A stretch of DNA of 64,000 nucleotides from Canibacter sp052085365 (GCA_052085365.1 JBQDFP010000002.1:62001-126000); one strand, 5' to 3'; counted from the stretch's first letter, positions 15,971-25,525 are shown. Numbers and translations are program-made. The notes: generated from the letters alone by a model not told the origin.

Positions 15971-16960
15971 ATGTCTCGACTGACTCGTTCGCTTTCCCTC
16001 ACCGCAATCGCGGCGCTGACACTCGGTCTTGCCGCATGCAGCGGCACCGGCGGAGGTGACGAAGGAAGCTCTGATTCGCAGTCGGTGCGCATGGGCACGC
16101 AGCCGTGGCTGGGCTACGGACAGTGGTATGTCGCTGAAGATCAAGACATTTTCACCGAACGCGATCTAGATGTTTCGCTAGAAAGCTTCAACACTGACTC
16201 CGACGTGAACGCTGCGCTCGCCTCAGGCAAGCTCGACATGGCGAGTGTTGCCAGCCACACTGCACTGCAGTTCGTTGAGAACGGTGTTGATGTGTCGATT
16301 GTGCTGCTACTTGATGCGGCCACAACCGCGGATGCAATCGTTACCGACGGGTCTATCACTGATGTGGCTGACCTGAAGGGCAAACAGATTGCGTATGAAG
16401 AAGGCGCAACCAGTGAGCTCCTCCTCGGTGATGCACTCGAATCAGTGGGCCTCACCTTTGACGATATTTCTGCTGTGCCAATGGGCGCAGACGAAGCCGG
16501 CACCGCGCTGATTTCTGGAAATGTTCCCGCAGCCGTCACCTACGAGCCCTACGTGAGTGCCGCACTCAAAGCAGACGATTCAATTGAAACGCTCGCAACT
16601 GCAGCAGACCACGAGGGTTTGATTTCAGACGTATTGGTCGTGCGTAACGACGTACTCGAAGAAAACCCTGAACTTGTCAAGAACGTTGTCGGTGCCTGGA
16701 CTGACGCACTTGACTACTACGAAAGTAACCCGGAAGACGCGCAAGCGATGATTGCTGAAGGCGTGGGCGCCAGTGTTGAAGAGCTTGAGAGCGCATTTGA
16801 CGGTGTGCACTTCTACACCCTCGATGAAAATAAAGAACTGCTCACCGGTGACTACCAGACCGATATTCTGCCCTCAATTTCTGCCGTCGCACAGCGCATC
16901 GGCATGATCCAAGAAGAGGTAGACCCGGCAGGCGTGATTGATGACAGCTACCTCCCGTAA
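15971..16960 (+). CDS. NitT/TauT-type ABC substrate-binding lipoprotein
   Basis: 329-residue receptor. The signal peptide ends in LAAC (Cys about 23). The fold is that of SsuA/TauA/ThiY proteins: GTQPWLGYGQWYVAEDQDIFTERDLDV, SGKLDMASVASHTALQFVENG, and DLKGKQIAYEEGATSELLLGDALESVGL. AAAGGA lies upstream of ATG 15971. The gene overlaps the permease by 20 bases, and an ATPase follows, giving a complete importer. Relatives carry sulfonates, nitrate, taurine, thiamine precursors or riboflavin; no linked enzyme tells which applies here. Confidence 0.88.
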   Translation: MSRLTRSLSLTAIAALTLGLAACSGTGGGDEGSSDSQSVRMGTQPWLGYGQWYVAEDQDIFTERDLDVSLESFNTDSDVNAALASGKLDMASVASHTALQFVENGVDVSIVLLLDAATTADAIVTDGSITDVADLKGKQIAYEEGATSELLLGDALESVGLTFDDISAVPMGADEAGTALISGNVPAAVTYEPYVSAALKADDSIETLATAADHEGLISDVLVVRNDVLEENPELVKNVVGAWTDALDYYESNPEDAQAMIAEGVGASVEELESAFDGVHFYTLDENKELLTGDYQTDILPSISAVAQRIGMIQEEVDPAGVIDDSYLP

Positions 16961-17771
16961 TACGCCGTCGCCGCACCGTCGCATCCGACGTACACGCATC
17001 GGGCAGCGGCTGAGTAGGTCACGCTATGTCGCGATTTCGGTGTCAACGTTTGTTGCGCTGATCGTATTGTGGTGGGCAATTACCGCGTTTACGGGAATAG
17101 AAGAGCTATTTTTACCGACACCGGCCTCAGTGGTCGAATCGCTTACCAGTCAGGCCGAAAGCGGTGAACTCTGGACCGATATTGGTGTGAGTGTGTACCG
17201 CATTTTGGTCGGATTTGTGCTTGCAACCGTGATGGCAGTGCCCATCGGCACGCTTATGGGGGTGAGCCCGGTCTGCGAAGCCGCGCTTGAACCCCTCATG
17301 GACTTCATCCGCTATATGCCAGTTGTTGCTTTTGTACCATTGACCATTGTGTGGGCCGGCATTGATGACAGTCAAAAATTTCTGATCATTTGGATGGGTA
17401 CGTTCTTCCAACAGGTGTTGATGGTCGCCGACGCGGTGCGTCGGGTCCCCACTGGACTGGTACGACTCGGTGAAACTCTCGGACTGAATTTTTGGGCGAT
17501 CCTGGCGCGCATCGTAGTGCCGTCTGCGCTGCCACGAATCTGGGACGCGTTGCGCATCACTCTCGGTTGGGCTTGGACCTGGCTCGTAGTTGCAGAACTT
17601 GTGGCCGCAAAAAGTGGCATGGGGTATCGCATCACTGTGGCGCAGCGGTATTTCGCAACAGACACGATCATTGCGTACGTGCTTGTGCTTGGTGTGCTTG
17701 GTTTGATTATGGACCAGTGCATGCGTGCAGCTGGGCGGGGCATGTTCGCATACCAGGAGGTGCGCCGATGA
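16941..17771 (+). CDS. NitT/TauT-type ABC permease
   Basis: 276 residues with about six membrane helices. The docking loop reads RLGETLGLNFWAILARIVVPSALPRIWDALRITLGWAWTWLVVAELVAAKSGMGYRI, here in part as the EAA motif. The N-terminus is Arg-rich (RRIRRTRIGQRLSRSR). ATG 16941 lies within the receptor gene; the stop overlaps the ATPase start (ATGA). Homodimer expected. Confidence 0.9.
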   Translation: MTATSRNTPSPHRRIRRTRIGQRLSRSRYVAISVSTFVALIVLWWAITAFTGIEELFLPTPASVVESLTSQAESGELWTDIGVSVYRILVGFVLATVMAVPIGTLMGVSPVCEAALEPLMDFIRYMPVVAFVPLTIVWAGIDDSQKFLIIWMGTFFQQVLMVADAVRRVPTGLVRLGETLGLNFWAILARIVVPSALPRIWDALRITLGWAWTWLVVAELVAAKSGMGYRITVAQRYFATDTIIAYVLVLGVLGLIMDQCMRAAGRGMFAYQEVRR

Positions 17772-18517
17772 CATCTCCCAAAATTGAGATCGAAAACTTA
17801 CGGAAAGAATTTGGTGACGTCACCGCGCTCACAGATGTGAACCTGACGGTGCACGAGAACGAGTTCGTGGCAGTCGTGGGGGCCTCCGGTTGCGGTAAAT
17901 CGACGATGCTGAACATGATCGCGGGACTCGACTCACCGACCTCTGGCACCGTCGCCGTGAGCGGACAACCCGTCACTGGACCCGGACGGGACCGTGGAGT
18001 GGTGTTTCAACAGGCAACGTTGCTGCCCTGGCTGTCGGTGCAAAAGAACGTCGAGTTTGCTTTACAGGCTGAGCCGTTGACCCGTAAAGAGCGGGTGGAT
18101 CGCGCGCGAGAGTTCCTGGGGCTTGTGGGCTTGGGGGGCTTTGAACAGAGCCTGCCGAACCAGCTTTCTGGTGGCATGCAGCAGCGTGCTGCTCTGGCAC
18201 GCTCCCTCTCGTACGGTCCAGATGTGCTGCTGATGGACGAACCATTCGGCGCGCTCGATGCGTTGACAAGGCGCACCATGCAGGAACTCCTGCTTGAAGT
18301 GTGGGAAAAACACCGCATCACTGTGGTGCTGGTGACCCACGATATTTCAGAAGCAGTGGTCACCAGTGACCGCGTTGTGGTGATGACGCCGAGGCCGGGT
18401 AGGGTCAGGGAGAAAATCGATGTGCCGATGCCGCGTCCCCGAGACCTCGCCGATGAAGAACGTCCGGAATTTCGCGACCGGGTTCGTGAAATTATCGATC
18501 TTATTCACGAACCCTAA
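17768..18517 (+). CDS. NitT/TauT-type ABC ATP-binding protein
   Basis: 249 residues. Walker A GASGCGKST, Q-loop FQQATLLPWLSV, signature LSGGMQQRAALARSL, Walker B VLLMDEPFGALDALT and switch THDISEAVVTSDRVVVM are all present. ATG 17768 is in the permease stop, preceded by GGAGG. The frame is open far upstream, but that part overlaps the permease and is not conserved. The gene ends four bases before the convergent LysR gene with no hairpin between. Confidence 0.92.
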   Translation: MTSPKIEIENLRKEFGDVTALTDVNLTVHENEFVAVVGASGCGKSTMLNMIAGLDSPTSGTVAVSGQPVTGPGRDRGVVFQQATLLPWLSVQKNVEFALQAEPLTRKERVDRAREFLGLVGLGGFEQSLPNQLSGGMQQRAALARSLSYGPDVLLMDEPFGALDALTRRTMQELLLEVWEKHRITVVLVTHDISEAVVTSDRVVVMTPRPGRVREKIDVPMPRPRDLADEERPEFRDRVREIIDLIHEP

Positions 18518-18521
18518 ACCA

Positions 18522-19445
18522 TTACGCTTGCGTAGCTGACAGTCGCGCACCAAGGCCGTCATACACCTGGCCGATTGCGCTCACCGCAGCATCAAGATCA
18601 GAACGGTGCTGGGTGCCGCGACGAATCACAATCGAAAGTTCACGCCGCAGATCGGTCGGAAACCCTCGCGCAGGCTCAAGATTGAACGGCAGCATTTCGA
18701 GAATTGATTCGGGCAAAAACGCGGCGCTTTTGCCTGCGTGAACGAGTTCGGCATGCAGTTGAAAGTCTGGTGATTCAAATGCAACCTGCGGCTCGAACCC
18801 GAGTCCGCGACAAATGGAGCGTGCCCACAGAAACGAATCTGTGCGCGTTAACTCCATTGACCAAGGCTGTTCCTGCGCGGTAACGATCGGATCCACCCCG
18901 GGGGTTAGCTCAAGGCCACGCGGTAAATACACGCCAATCGGGTCGAGACAGAGGGTGCGCTTAACGAGTCCCTGCGTCGGCTTCACTGGAATACCCGGAT
19001 ACTCATCAATGATCGCAATATCAGCGCGGCGCGATGACACCTCGTTAATGGCCTCTATCGGGTCCAGCTCAATTGCCTCAATACGAATATGCGGCGCAGT
19101 TTGCGTGAGCAAATTCAACAGAGGCCTCAGTCGGTACAGGGTAAACGAATGGAACGCGGCAATACGTAAAGTGCGGGTCGCCGTGCCACGACTGCGTAGC
19201 TCAGATTCAGCCTCTTCAAGGGACGCAAGCGCAGTTTCCGCAGCCGCAATCAGTTCGTGGGCGGCGCTCGTGAGCTGCACTCCGCGCCCTAGCGGTTCAA
19301 GCAGTGCGACTTCGAGATCATTCTCCAACTTCGCAATTTGCTGCGAAACCGCCGACACAGTGATCCGCAGCGACTGTGCTGCACCGGTCATGCTGCCCTG
19401 CAAAGATACTTCACGCAGCACGATCAATTTGCCTAAATCAAGCAC
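18522..19445 (-). CDS. LysR-family transcriptional regulator
   Basis: 307 residues. The N-terminal helix-turn-helix is typical (LIVLREVSLQGSMTGAAQSLRITVSAVSQQIAKLENDLEVALLEP, in part), followed by a two-lobed effector domain. It starts with GTG at 19445, six bases after AAAGGAG. It diverges from the M24/aminotransferase/M20 cluster, which it most likely controls through the inverted repeat in the shared promoter region. LysR proteins usually activate in the presence of a pathway compound. Confidence 0.88.
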   Translation of the reverse strand: MLDLGKLIVLREVSLQGSMTGAAQSLRITVSAVSQQIAKLENDLEVALLEPLGRGVQLTSAAHELIAAAETALASLEEAESELRSRGTATRTLRIAAFHSFTLYRLRPLLNLLTQTAPHIRIEAIELDPIEAINEVSSRRADIAIIDEYPGIPVKPTQGLVKRTLCLDPIGVYLPRGLELTPGVDPIVTAQEQPWSMELTRTDSFLWARSICRGLGFEPQVAFESPDFQLHAELVHAGKSAAFLPESILEMLPFNLEPARGFPTDLRRELSIVIRRGTQHRSDLDAAVSAIGQVYDGLGARLSATQA

Positions 19446-19469
19446 CTCAGCTCCTTTAAGATTTGCTTA

Positions 19470-19486
19470 ACAATAACATTCATTGT
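19470..19486. promoter_or_regulatory. Candidate LysR binding site
   Basis: ACAAT-N7-ATTGT forms a 17-base interrupted palindrome of the general LysR size. It lies 25 bases upstream of the LysR start and about 115 bases upstream of the divergent M24 gene. Confidence 0.45.
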
Positions 19487-19598
19487 CTGAATTCACATTT
19501 ATACGTACAAGAGCAATACGCTGGGCTCAAGCGCTAAAGTGTGTGCAGACTCACACTGAGTCGAGCTCAATAAGTCGCACGAAGAAGCGGAGGATCAC

Positions 19599-20786
19599 GT
19601 GGCATCAGGAATCTTCACCCCAGACGAATACCAAACACGTATTTCAGCGGTACAAACATCGCTTTCAAATCGTGGACTTGACGGGATCGTCGTGGCAGAC
19701 CCTGCCAATATTTATTACTTGACCGGGTACAACGCATGGTCGTTTTACATGCCGCAGGTGTTCTATGTGCCGGTATCGGGTGAACCACGTCTGATCATGC
19801 GTGAAATGGATGCGCGAGGCGCACATCGCACGGCCGTTGTTGCATACGAAACTATTGAAGGCTATCCCGAGAGTTACATTCACCAAGATGACCGTCACCC
19901 CGGTGAGTGGATCGGTGAGAAACTCCGCGAACTCGGCTATGTGACCGGGGCCAAGATGCGAGTTGCCTACGAAGAAGACGCGCACTTTTTCTCAGTCCGA
20001 ACCTTTCTGTCTCTGCAGCAGGTACTTCCCGAATGGGAACTGGTGCCCGGCCGAGAACTTGTCAACTGGGTACGCGTCATCAAATCAGACGCCGAAATTG
20101 CCGTCATGCGTAAAGCAGCGAAAATCACTGACGCGGTGATGAACCTCACTATCGATGAGCTTCGTGTTGGGCGCCCGCTGAATGAAATCGCGGGTGAAGT
20201 GCAGCGCCTGCAGGCGTACGGTGTGGGCGACGTCGACGGTGATTACCCCGCGATCGTGCCAATGTTTCCGCGCGGCGAAGGCGCAGACACCCCGCACCTC
20301 ACCTGGACGGCAGACAGGATCGGCGCGAATGAGGCCGTTTCCATCGAGCTAGCTGGCGTGCATCATCGCTACCACGCGCCGCTTGCGCGCACCGTTTCGC
20401 TTGGCACGCCGAACCCTGAACTTGACCGGGTTGCGAAAGTGACTGTTGAAGCGTTCCAGGAAGCGATTACTCACCTGAAGACGGGAAACACTCCCGCAGA
20501 CGTGGCCCACGCGTGGGACACCGTGCTCGCGAAGAACGGCCTCGAAAAGAAGTCACGCCTCGGTTATTCGATCGGGGTTGGCTTCCCACCCGACTGGGGC
20601 GAGCACACTGTCAGCCTGCGCGCAGATGACACCACAGAACTGAAACAGAACATGACTTTCCACATGATCACTGGCATGTGGATGACCGGATTTGGATTCG
20701 AATGTTCAGAATCCGTCCGCGTGACCGATAACGGACCCGATATTCTCACAAGCGTTCCACGCGAGCTCTTCGTGAAGGAGGTATAG
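19599..20786 (+). CDS. M24-family hydrolase, creatinase/ectoine-hydrolase-like
   Basis: 395 residues with an N-terminal creatinase domain (about 10-150; NIYYLTGYNAWSFYMPQ) and a C-terminal pita-bread domain. The metal ligands of true aminopeptidases are missing: the usual Asp pair region reads IELAGVHHRYHAPLARTV, the His segment reads IGVGFPPDWGEH, and the Glu segment reads FHMITGMW. This pattern fits metal-free members such as creatinase and the ectoine ring hydrolase DoeA/EutD, which cut C-N bonds in small solutes. Linked to an aminotransferase, an M20 deacylase-type enzyme and a solute symporter. Ectoine as substrate is a suggestion, not shown. Confidence 0.72.
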   Translation: MASGIFTPDEYQTRISAVQTSLSNRGLDGIVVADPANIYYLTGYNAWSFYMPQVFYVPVSGEPRLIMREMDARGAHRTAVVAYETIEGYPESYIHQDDRHPGEWIGEKLRELGYVTGAKMRVAYEEDAHFFSVRTFLSLQQVLPEWELVPGRELVNWVRVIKSDAEIAVMRKAAKITDAVMNLTIDELRVGRPLNEIAGEVQRLQAYGVGDVDGDYPAIVPMFPRGEGADTPHLTWTADRIGANEAVSIELAGVHHRYHAPLARTVSLGTPNPELDRVAKVTVEAFQEAITHLKTGNTPADVAHAWDTVLAKNGLEKKSRLGYSIGVGFPPDWGEHTVSLRADDTTELKQNMTFHMITGMWMTGFGFECSESVRVTDNGPDILTSVPRELFVKEV

Positions 20787-20793
20787 ATTGACT

Positions 20794-21999
20794 ATGAAAC
20801 AACCCCGATTTGCGAACCGCACCGAACAGCTTGTTGGGTCAATCATTGACTCATCGACCGCGATTCTGGCTGCGCAGTCACACGATATTGTGCGTTTCGC
20901 GATGGGAGCACCTGACGAGTCACTCATTCCTATGAGCGAGCTTGATCATGCGTTCGCTGCCGCACCGACCGGTCGCTACGATTACGGCTCGTCGGAGGGC
21001 GAAAAGGTCCTCCGAGACCAGATCTTAAAGATCAGCGACGAGCTTGGCACTCCTTCACGCGATGAACGCCTCCTGGTCACGACCGGCGCGATGCAGGGAC
21101 TTGACCTTGCTTTCAAACTCACGGTGAATCCGGGTGACTTAGTCGTTGTGGAAAGCCCGACCTACACTAACGGGAACGCCACGGCACTGAGCTATGGCGC
21201 AGAACTGCTCGGCGCTCCGGTGGACGACGACGGTATGGTCGTTGAAGCGCTGCCTGAAATGGTGGAAAAGGCCGGACGTACCCCCACCGCGATCTATACG
21301 GTTCCGAACTTCCAAAACCCATCAGGCGTCACCCTGTCAAAGAAGCGTCGCGAACTGCTGCTTGAGCTTGCAGAGCGCTGGAACGCCACCATAATCGACG
21401 ATGACCCCTACGGTCTCCTGCGGTTTGCAGGTGAAAACGTGCCTTCGTTTGGTGAGATTGCACCAGAACACCCGCTCGTATTCCAGGTACGCACGTTCTC
21501 GAAAGTTATCGCACCCGGTCTGCGCACGGGGTGGATCGACGTGCACCCTGAACTTCGAGACCTCGCAATAAACGCGAAACAGGCCATGGATACCTGCTCG
21601 AACGTACCCGTTCAGCTGGCCATCGCTGAGTTTCTAGAACAGGGTCACCTGGCGACCCACCTGGAGCGCTTGCGCCCTATCTATCGTGAGCGTAAGGACG
21701 CGATGCGCGCATCGATCCAGACCCATCTCGGCGATAACGCGACCTCAACCGACCCCGAAGGCGGTCTCTTCACCTGGCTCAGCCTCCAAGGTAAGTACGC
21801 GAACGTCGACACCGAGAAGATCTTCGATCAAGCAATTGCCGATGGCGTTGCATACATTCCCGGGCCTGCGTTTACCACCACCGGTACGCTGCGCAACCAA
21901 TTACGTCTGAGCTTTGCAACTTCCTCACCAGAACACATTGATGAAGGAGTTGCACGACTCGCCAAAACACTGGAATCTGTCGCGGAATCAGGGCAGTAA
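20794..21999 (+). CDS. PLP-dependent aminotransferase, class I/II
   Basis: About 401 residues, fold type I. Visible motifs are FAMGAPDESLIP near the start, YDYGSSEGEKVLRDQI, TTGAMQGLDLAFKL, YTVPNFQNPSGVTLSKKRRELLLELAERW, the conserved DDDPYGLLRF, and the PLP lysine in TFSKVIAPGLRTGWI. It resembles the aminotransferase module of 2-aminoadipate/MocR-like enzymes but lacks the DNA-binding part. AAGGAGGT precedes; TTG 20788 and ATG 20794 are both possible starts. Second gene of the M24 cluster; likely removes the amino group from the hydrolysis product. Confidence 0.88.
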   Translation: MKQPRFANRTEQLVGSIIDSSTAILAAQSHDIVRFAMGAPDESLIPMSELDHAFAAAPTGRYDYGSSEGEKVLRDQILKISDELGTPSRDERLLVTTGAMQGLDLAFKLTVNPGDLVVVESPTYTNGNATALSYGAELLGAPVDDDGMVVEALPEMVEKAGRTPTAIYTVPNFQNPSGVTLSKKRRELLLELAERWNATIIDDDPYGLLRFAGENVPSFGEIAPEHPLVFQVRTFSKVIAPGLRTGWIDVHPELRDLAINAKQAMDTCSNVPVQLAIAEFLEQGHLATHLERLRPIYRERKDAMRASIQTHLGDNATSTDPEGGLFTWLSLQGKYANVDTEKIFDQAIADGVAYIPGPAFTTTGTLRNQLRLSFATSSPEHIDEGVARLAKTLESVAESGQ

Positions 22000-22001
22000 G
22001 T

Positions 22002-23237
22002 ATGAGCGAAGTTTTGAACGAACAGATTGTGGCAGCGCAGGAAACGATCAGTGACGAACAACTCGTCACTGACACCTGCGAGCTCATTCGTGCCGCAGGG
22101 GAGAACCCTGGCGGCACTGAGGCCCAGACTGTTGCCGTGTTGGCAGAGATTGCTGGGCGGATTGGTGCGCGCACCGTTGCACAGGAAGTGTTCCCTGAGC
22201 GGGACAACCTGGTTATTTCACTCGGTCCAAAAACCGGGCCCGCGTTTTTGTTCCTCGGACACAGCGACGTCGTGCCTGCAGGCGAAGGCTGGACCCAGTA
22301 CCCGTTCGACCCACACGTCGTTGATGGTGCCATCATCGGGCGTGGCTCCACAGATATGAAAGGTGGCCTGGCTTCGGTATTAGCGGCGATGGCGGCAGTG
22401 CATGATGTTCGACCAGACCTCCGACTTGACCTGCTGGTCACCGTTGACGAAGAAGACCGGTCCCAGGGTGTGCTTGTAGCGCTCGACCATATGCAGCCCA
22501 CTCCATATGTTGCGTGTGTCGTTGCAGAACCCACCGACCTCGATGTGGTCATTGGTTGCCGCGGCGCCGCGAACTTCGTCATCGACATTACCGGCGCATC
22601 AGCGCACGCCGGGCACCCTGAAGATGGCATTAGCGCAATTTATGCTGCCTCACGAGTAGTAGACGTGGTGCGACAAAAGCACAACGAATTTATTGCGGGC
22701 GAAGCCGACGAGCTGCTCGGCACACCAACATTTAACGTGGGCACCATTATCGGTGGCACCGGTACGTCAATGGTTCCGCGACGCTGCGAGATCACCGTCG
22801 ACCGTCGAACGATGCCCGAAGAGAACCCAACATACATACTCGACGAGCTATTGATCGCCGCACGAAAAGACATCACGGACTCTGGAATTCATGGCGCAGA
22901 TGACCTCGTTATTGGCGGGCGTCTCGACATGACCATGCCAGGTTTCTTAACAGATCGTAATGAGCCGCTTACCCAGTCAGCACAACGTGCGTTGGCTGAT
23001 CTGGGCCACCGAGCAAAAGTCACCGGGTGGACAGCGGCATGCGAGGGTGGGTATATTGCGCGTCACCACCATACGCCTACGATCATTCTCGGACCGGGTG
23101 ACATCAACAACGAAGCACATCAACCAGACGAACGCGTCGAGATTACCCACCTCAATCTCGCTGCGCGCGCGTATGTCGCGATCGTGCTAGAGCTTGCCCC
23201 CGGGCAACCAGAAGTAATCGAAACCGTTACCCCCTGA
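22002..23237 (+). CDS. M20-family metallohydrolase (ArgE/DapE-like)
   Basis: 411 residues. All five metal ligand motifs are visible: GHSDVVPAGEGW, GRGSTDMKGG, TVDEEDRSQG, AEPTDLDVVIG and NNEAHQPDERV. The lid dimerisation domain follows SAHAGHPEDG. Such enzymes cut N-acyl or peptide bonds, as in acetylornithine deacetylase. It starts two bases after the aminotransferase stop. With an M24 ring-opener upstream, an N-acetyl-diamino acid deacylase role is plausible; the known DoeB is of a different family, so this would be an alternative. Confidence 0.87.
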   Translation: MSEVLNEQIVAAQETISDEQLVTDTCELIRAAGENPGGTEAQTVAVLAEIAGRIGARTVAQEVFPERDNLVISLGPKTGPAFLFLGHSDVVPAGEGWTQYPFDPHVVDGAIIGRGSTDMKGGLASVLAAMAAVHDVRPDLRLDLLVTVDEEDRSQGVLVALDHMQPTPYVACVVAEPTDLDVVIGCRGAANFVIDITGASAHAGHPEDGISAIYAASRVVDVVRQKHNEFIAGEADELLGTPTFNVGTIIGGTGTSMVPRRCEITVDRRTMPEENPTYILDELLIAARKDITDSGIHGADDLVIGGRLDMTMPGFLTDRNEPLTQSAQRALADLGHRAKVTGWTAACEGGYIARHHHTPTIILGPGDINNEAHQPDERVEITHLNLAARAYVAIVLELAPGQPEVIETVTP

Positions 23238-23275
23238 AGCAATGATCAACGAGGACCATTGGAGAAAAGAATAAT

Positions 23276-24715
23276 ATGAGTAATAACACTGAATTAGCGC
23301 CGATTACGAGGGATATAGACCTCACCCCCATACAGCGAGCGACAGTAAAACGCTCGGTGATGGGGTCGATGGCCGGCAACGCGCTGGAATGGTTTGACTA
23401 CGGTATTTACGGATACCTGACCATTTACCTTTCCCACCAGATCTTTGGTGGGACCGAAAACGCAACAGTCTTTGCACTGTTTGGTTTCGCGGTTTCGTTC
23501 CTGATTCGTCCACTTGGTGGCGCAGTTCTAGGACCTCTCGGTGACCGCATCGGTCGTCAAAAGGTGCTCGTGTTCACCATTTTGATGATTTCAATCTCGA
23601 CCGCGTGCATCGGTCTTCTTCCGACATTTGATGTCATCGGCTGGTGGGCGCCGATTCTTCTGTACTTACTGCGTATGATCCAGGGCTTCTCAGCAGGTGG
23701 CGAATACGCGGGTGCTGCCGTATACATGGCTGAGCACGCTCCTGATAACCGTCGTGGCTTCTGGGGTTCGTTCCTGGAGTTCGGTACTCTGCTGGGCTTC
23801 AACATGGCGGCTATTGTGGTGACCGTGCTCGCTCTGCTTGGCGATGACTTCATGGAGTCATGGGGCTGGAGAATCCCATTCTGGCTCTGCCTGCCACTGG
23901 GTCTGCTTGGCCTGTGGATGCGTTCTTCACTTGAAGAATCAGAAACCTTCATCGAAGCGAAGAAGGAAGACACGAAGACCTCCGCTTTGCAGACGCTCGG
24001 TGCTGTGATCACCAAGCAGCCGAAGCAGCTGCTCAAGATTATGGGCCTGGTGGTGCTGATTAACTCAGCGTTCTATCTTGTGCTGACCTATATGCCGACG
24101 TATCTGAATGAAACGCTGGAACTGAGTCAGACCACATCAGGTTGGATGCTCATCGGAATCCAGTTTGCGATGATGGCGATTATCGTGCCGCTGGGTGCAC
24201 TGACTGACCGGGTGGGCAGGCGACCAATCCTGCTGATCGCATGTACAGGCTTCTTGCTGTTCTCGGTTCCCGCGGTCATGCTGCTCAACACGGGTATTGC
24301 GATCTTGCAGATTCTGGGTCTTGCTATTTTCGGGCTGTTGCTTGTGATGTTGCTGTCAAACATTTCAGCAACGCTGCCGGCACTGTTCCCAACAACTGTT
24401 CGCTACGCAGGGTTCGCACTCGGGTACAACGTTGCGACCTCATTGCTCGGCGGCCCTGCTGGTCTGTTCAACGAGTGGCTCATCCAGGCAACTGGCAGCC
24501 CGCTGGTTCCCGGCTTCTACATTTCGATCGCGGCAGCTATCGCGCTTATCGCGGTGCTGACCTTCAACGAAACCGCGGGTCGTTCACTTCGCGGAGATGT
24601 TGTGCCTGGTGATGATGACGCTCAGCGTCTGGCTACCGGCGCGATCCTGATTCACCCGAAGAAGAGCGCCGTTGAACTCGCTGAAGAAATCAAGAAAGAG
24701 GAGTCTGCTAAATGA
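23276..24715 (+). CDS. MHS-type major facilitator symporter
   Basis: 479 residues, 12 membrane helices. The metabolite:H+ symporter signature is clear: GNALEWFDYGIYGYLTIYLS at about 32-51, then RPLGGAVLGPLGDRIGRQKVL and the second-half loop GALTDRVGRRPILLIAC. Relatives include ProP (proline, betaine, ectoine), KgtP and ShiA. The downstream SDR start overlaps its stop (ATGA). Likely the uptake system for the substrate of the M24/M20 pathway. Confidence 0.9.
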   Translation: MSNNTELAPITRDIDLTPIQRATVKRSVMGSMAGNALEWFDYGIYGYLTIYLSHQIFGGTENATVFALFGFAVSFLIRPLGGAVLGPLGDRIGRQKVLVFTILMISISTACIGLLPTFDVIGWWAPILLYLLRMIQGFSAGGEYAGAAVYMAEHAPDNRRGFWGSFLEFGTLLGFNMAAIVVTVLALLGDDFMESWGWRIPFWLCLPLGLLGLWMRSSLEESETFIEAKKEDTKTSALQTLGAVITKQPKQLLKIMGLVVLINSAFYLVLTYMPTYLNETLELSQTTSGWMLIGIQFAMMAIIVPLGALTDRVGRRPILLIACTGFLLFSVPAVMLLNTGIAILQILGLAIFGLLLVMLLSNISATLPALFPTTVRYAGFALGYNVATSLLGGPAGLFNEWLIQATGSPLVPGFYISIAAAIALIAVLTFNETAGRSLRGDVVPGDDDAQRLATGAILIHPKKSAVELAEEIKKEESAK

Positions 24716-25473
24716 CCGAAACCACCAAACGTAAAGTTGCGCTTGTCACAGGAGCAACGAGTGGAATCGGGGTGGTGATCGCGCAACAGCTTGCTGATGC
24801 GGGATTCACCGTCGCGGTCTCCGGTCGCTCTGTCGAGCGCGGCCGCGAGGTGGTTGCTGGCCTTGGTGATCGTGCACGGTTCTTTCGAGCCAACATGACC
24901 CAATCAGGCGCGGCTGGGACACTTGTAGAGCAAGTCGTCAAAGAGTTTGGTCGGCTCGATGTGCTCGTGAACAACGCAGCTATCGACCATACGAATGACT
25001 TGCTTGAAGTTGGTGAAGACGAGATTCGTGACACCTTCGAAACGAACACCTTTGGTGCTATGAACCTGCTCATTGCGGCTGCCCGCCAGCTGCGTGAGCA
25101 GGGCGAAGGTGGATCAATTATTAACGTCACTTCACGACTGGCAAGCATTGGTGTCCCCACGATGGGTATTTACAGTGCAAGCAAGGGAGCGATGCATGCC
25201 TTTACGAAGGCAGCTGCAATCGATCTTGCACCGTTCAATATTCGCGTGAATTCGGTTGCGCCGGGCATGACCCGCACGCCGCTCTACCAAGAGTGGCTTG
25301 AAGGGCTGCCCGACCCGGAAGGTGAAGCTCAGAAAGTTGCGGCGGCGATCCCGCTCGGACGAATTGCTGAACCTGAAGATGTAGCGGCAGCGGTGACGTT
25401 CCTTGCGTCACCGGGAGCTTCCTATATCACCGGATCATCCATACCTGTGGAGGGTGGCTACTTGGCCAAGTAG
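24712..25473 (+). CDS. Short-chain dehydrogenase/reductase
   Basis: 253 residues, classical SDR. Motifs: TGATSGIGVVIA cofactor loop (about 14-25), NNAAID, catalytic Ser in INVTSR, YSASKGA with Tyr and Lys, and the C-terminal AVTFLASPGASYITGSSIPVEGG. NADP is suggested by the SGRS sequence after the second strand. Last gene of the LysR-controlled cluster; followed by a terminator. Substrate unknown, presumably a keto or hydroxy intermediate. Confidence 0.9.
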   Translation: MTETTKRKVALVTGATSGIGVVIAQQLADAGFTVAVSGRSVERGREVVAGLGDRARFFRANMTQSGAAGTLVEQVVKEFGRLDVLVNNAAIDHTNDLLEVGEDEIRDTFETNTFGAMNLLIAAARQLREQGEGGSIINVTSRLASIGVPTMGIYSASKGAMHAFTKAAAIDLAPFNIRVNSVAPGMTRTPLYQEWLEGLPDPEGEAQKVAAAIPLGRIAEPEDVAAAVTFLASPGASYITGSSIPVEGGYLAK

Positions 25474-25486
25474 GTCATCAGAAATC

Positions 25487-25525
25487 GAAAAGCGGAGATC
25501 GGCAGCACGCCGGTCTCCGCTTTTC
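25487..25525 (+). terminator. Terminator after the SDR gene
   Basis: GAAAAGCGGAGATCGGC pairs with GCCGGTCTCCGCTTTTC (17 bp, one G-T pair, 5-base loop), beginning 13 bases after the SDR stop. The right arm itself ends in TTTTC. Confidence 0.88.

Noticed and set aside
17492..17767. Upstream extension of the NitT/TauT ATPase frame
   Set aside because: The added 92 residues overlap the permease in another frame and are not ATPase-like; ATG 17768 has GGAGG and the usual start of the domain.
17127..17774. A 215-codon minus-strand frame opposite the NitT/TauT permease
   Set aside because: Antisense shadow of a conserved membrane protein; composition is unlike a real protein.
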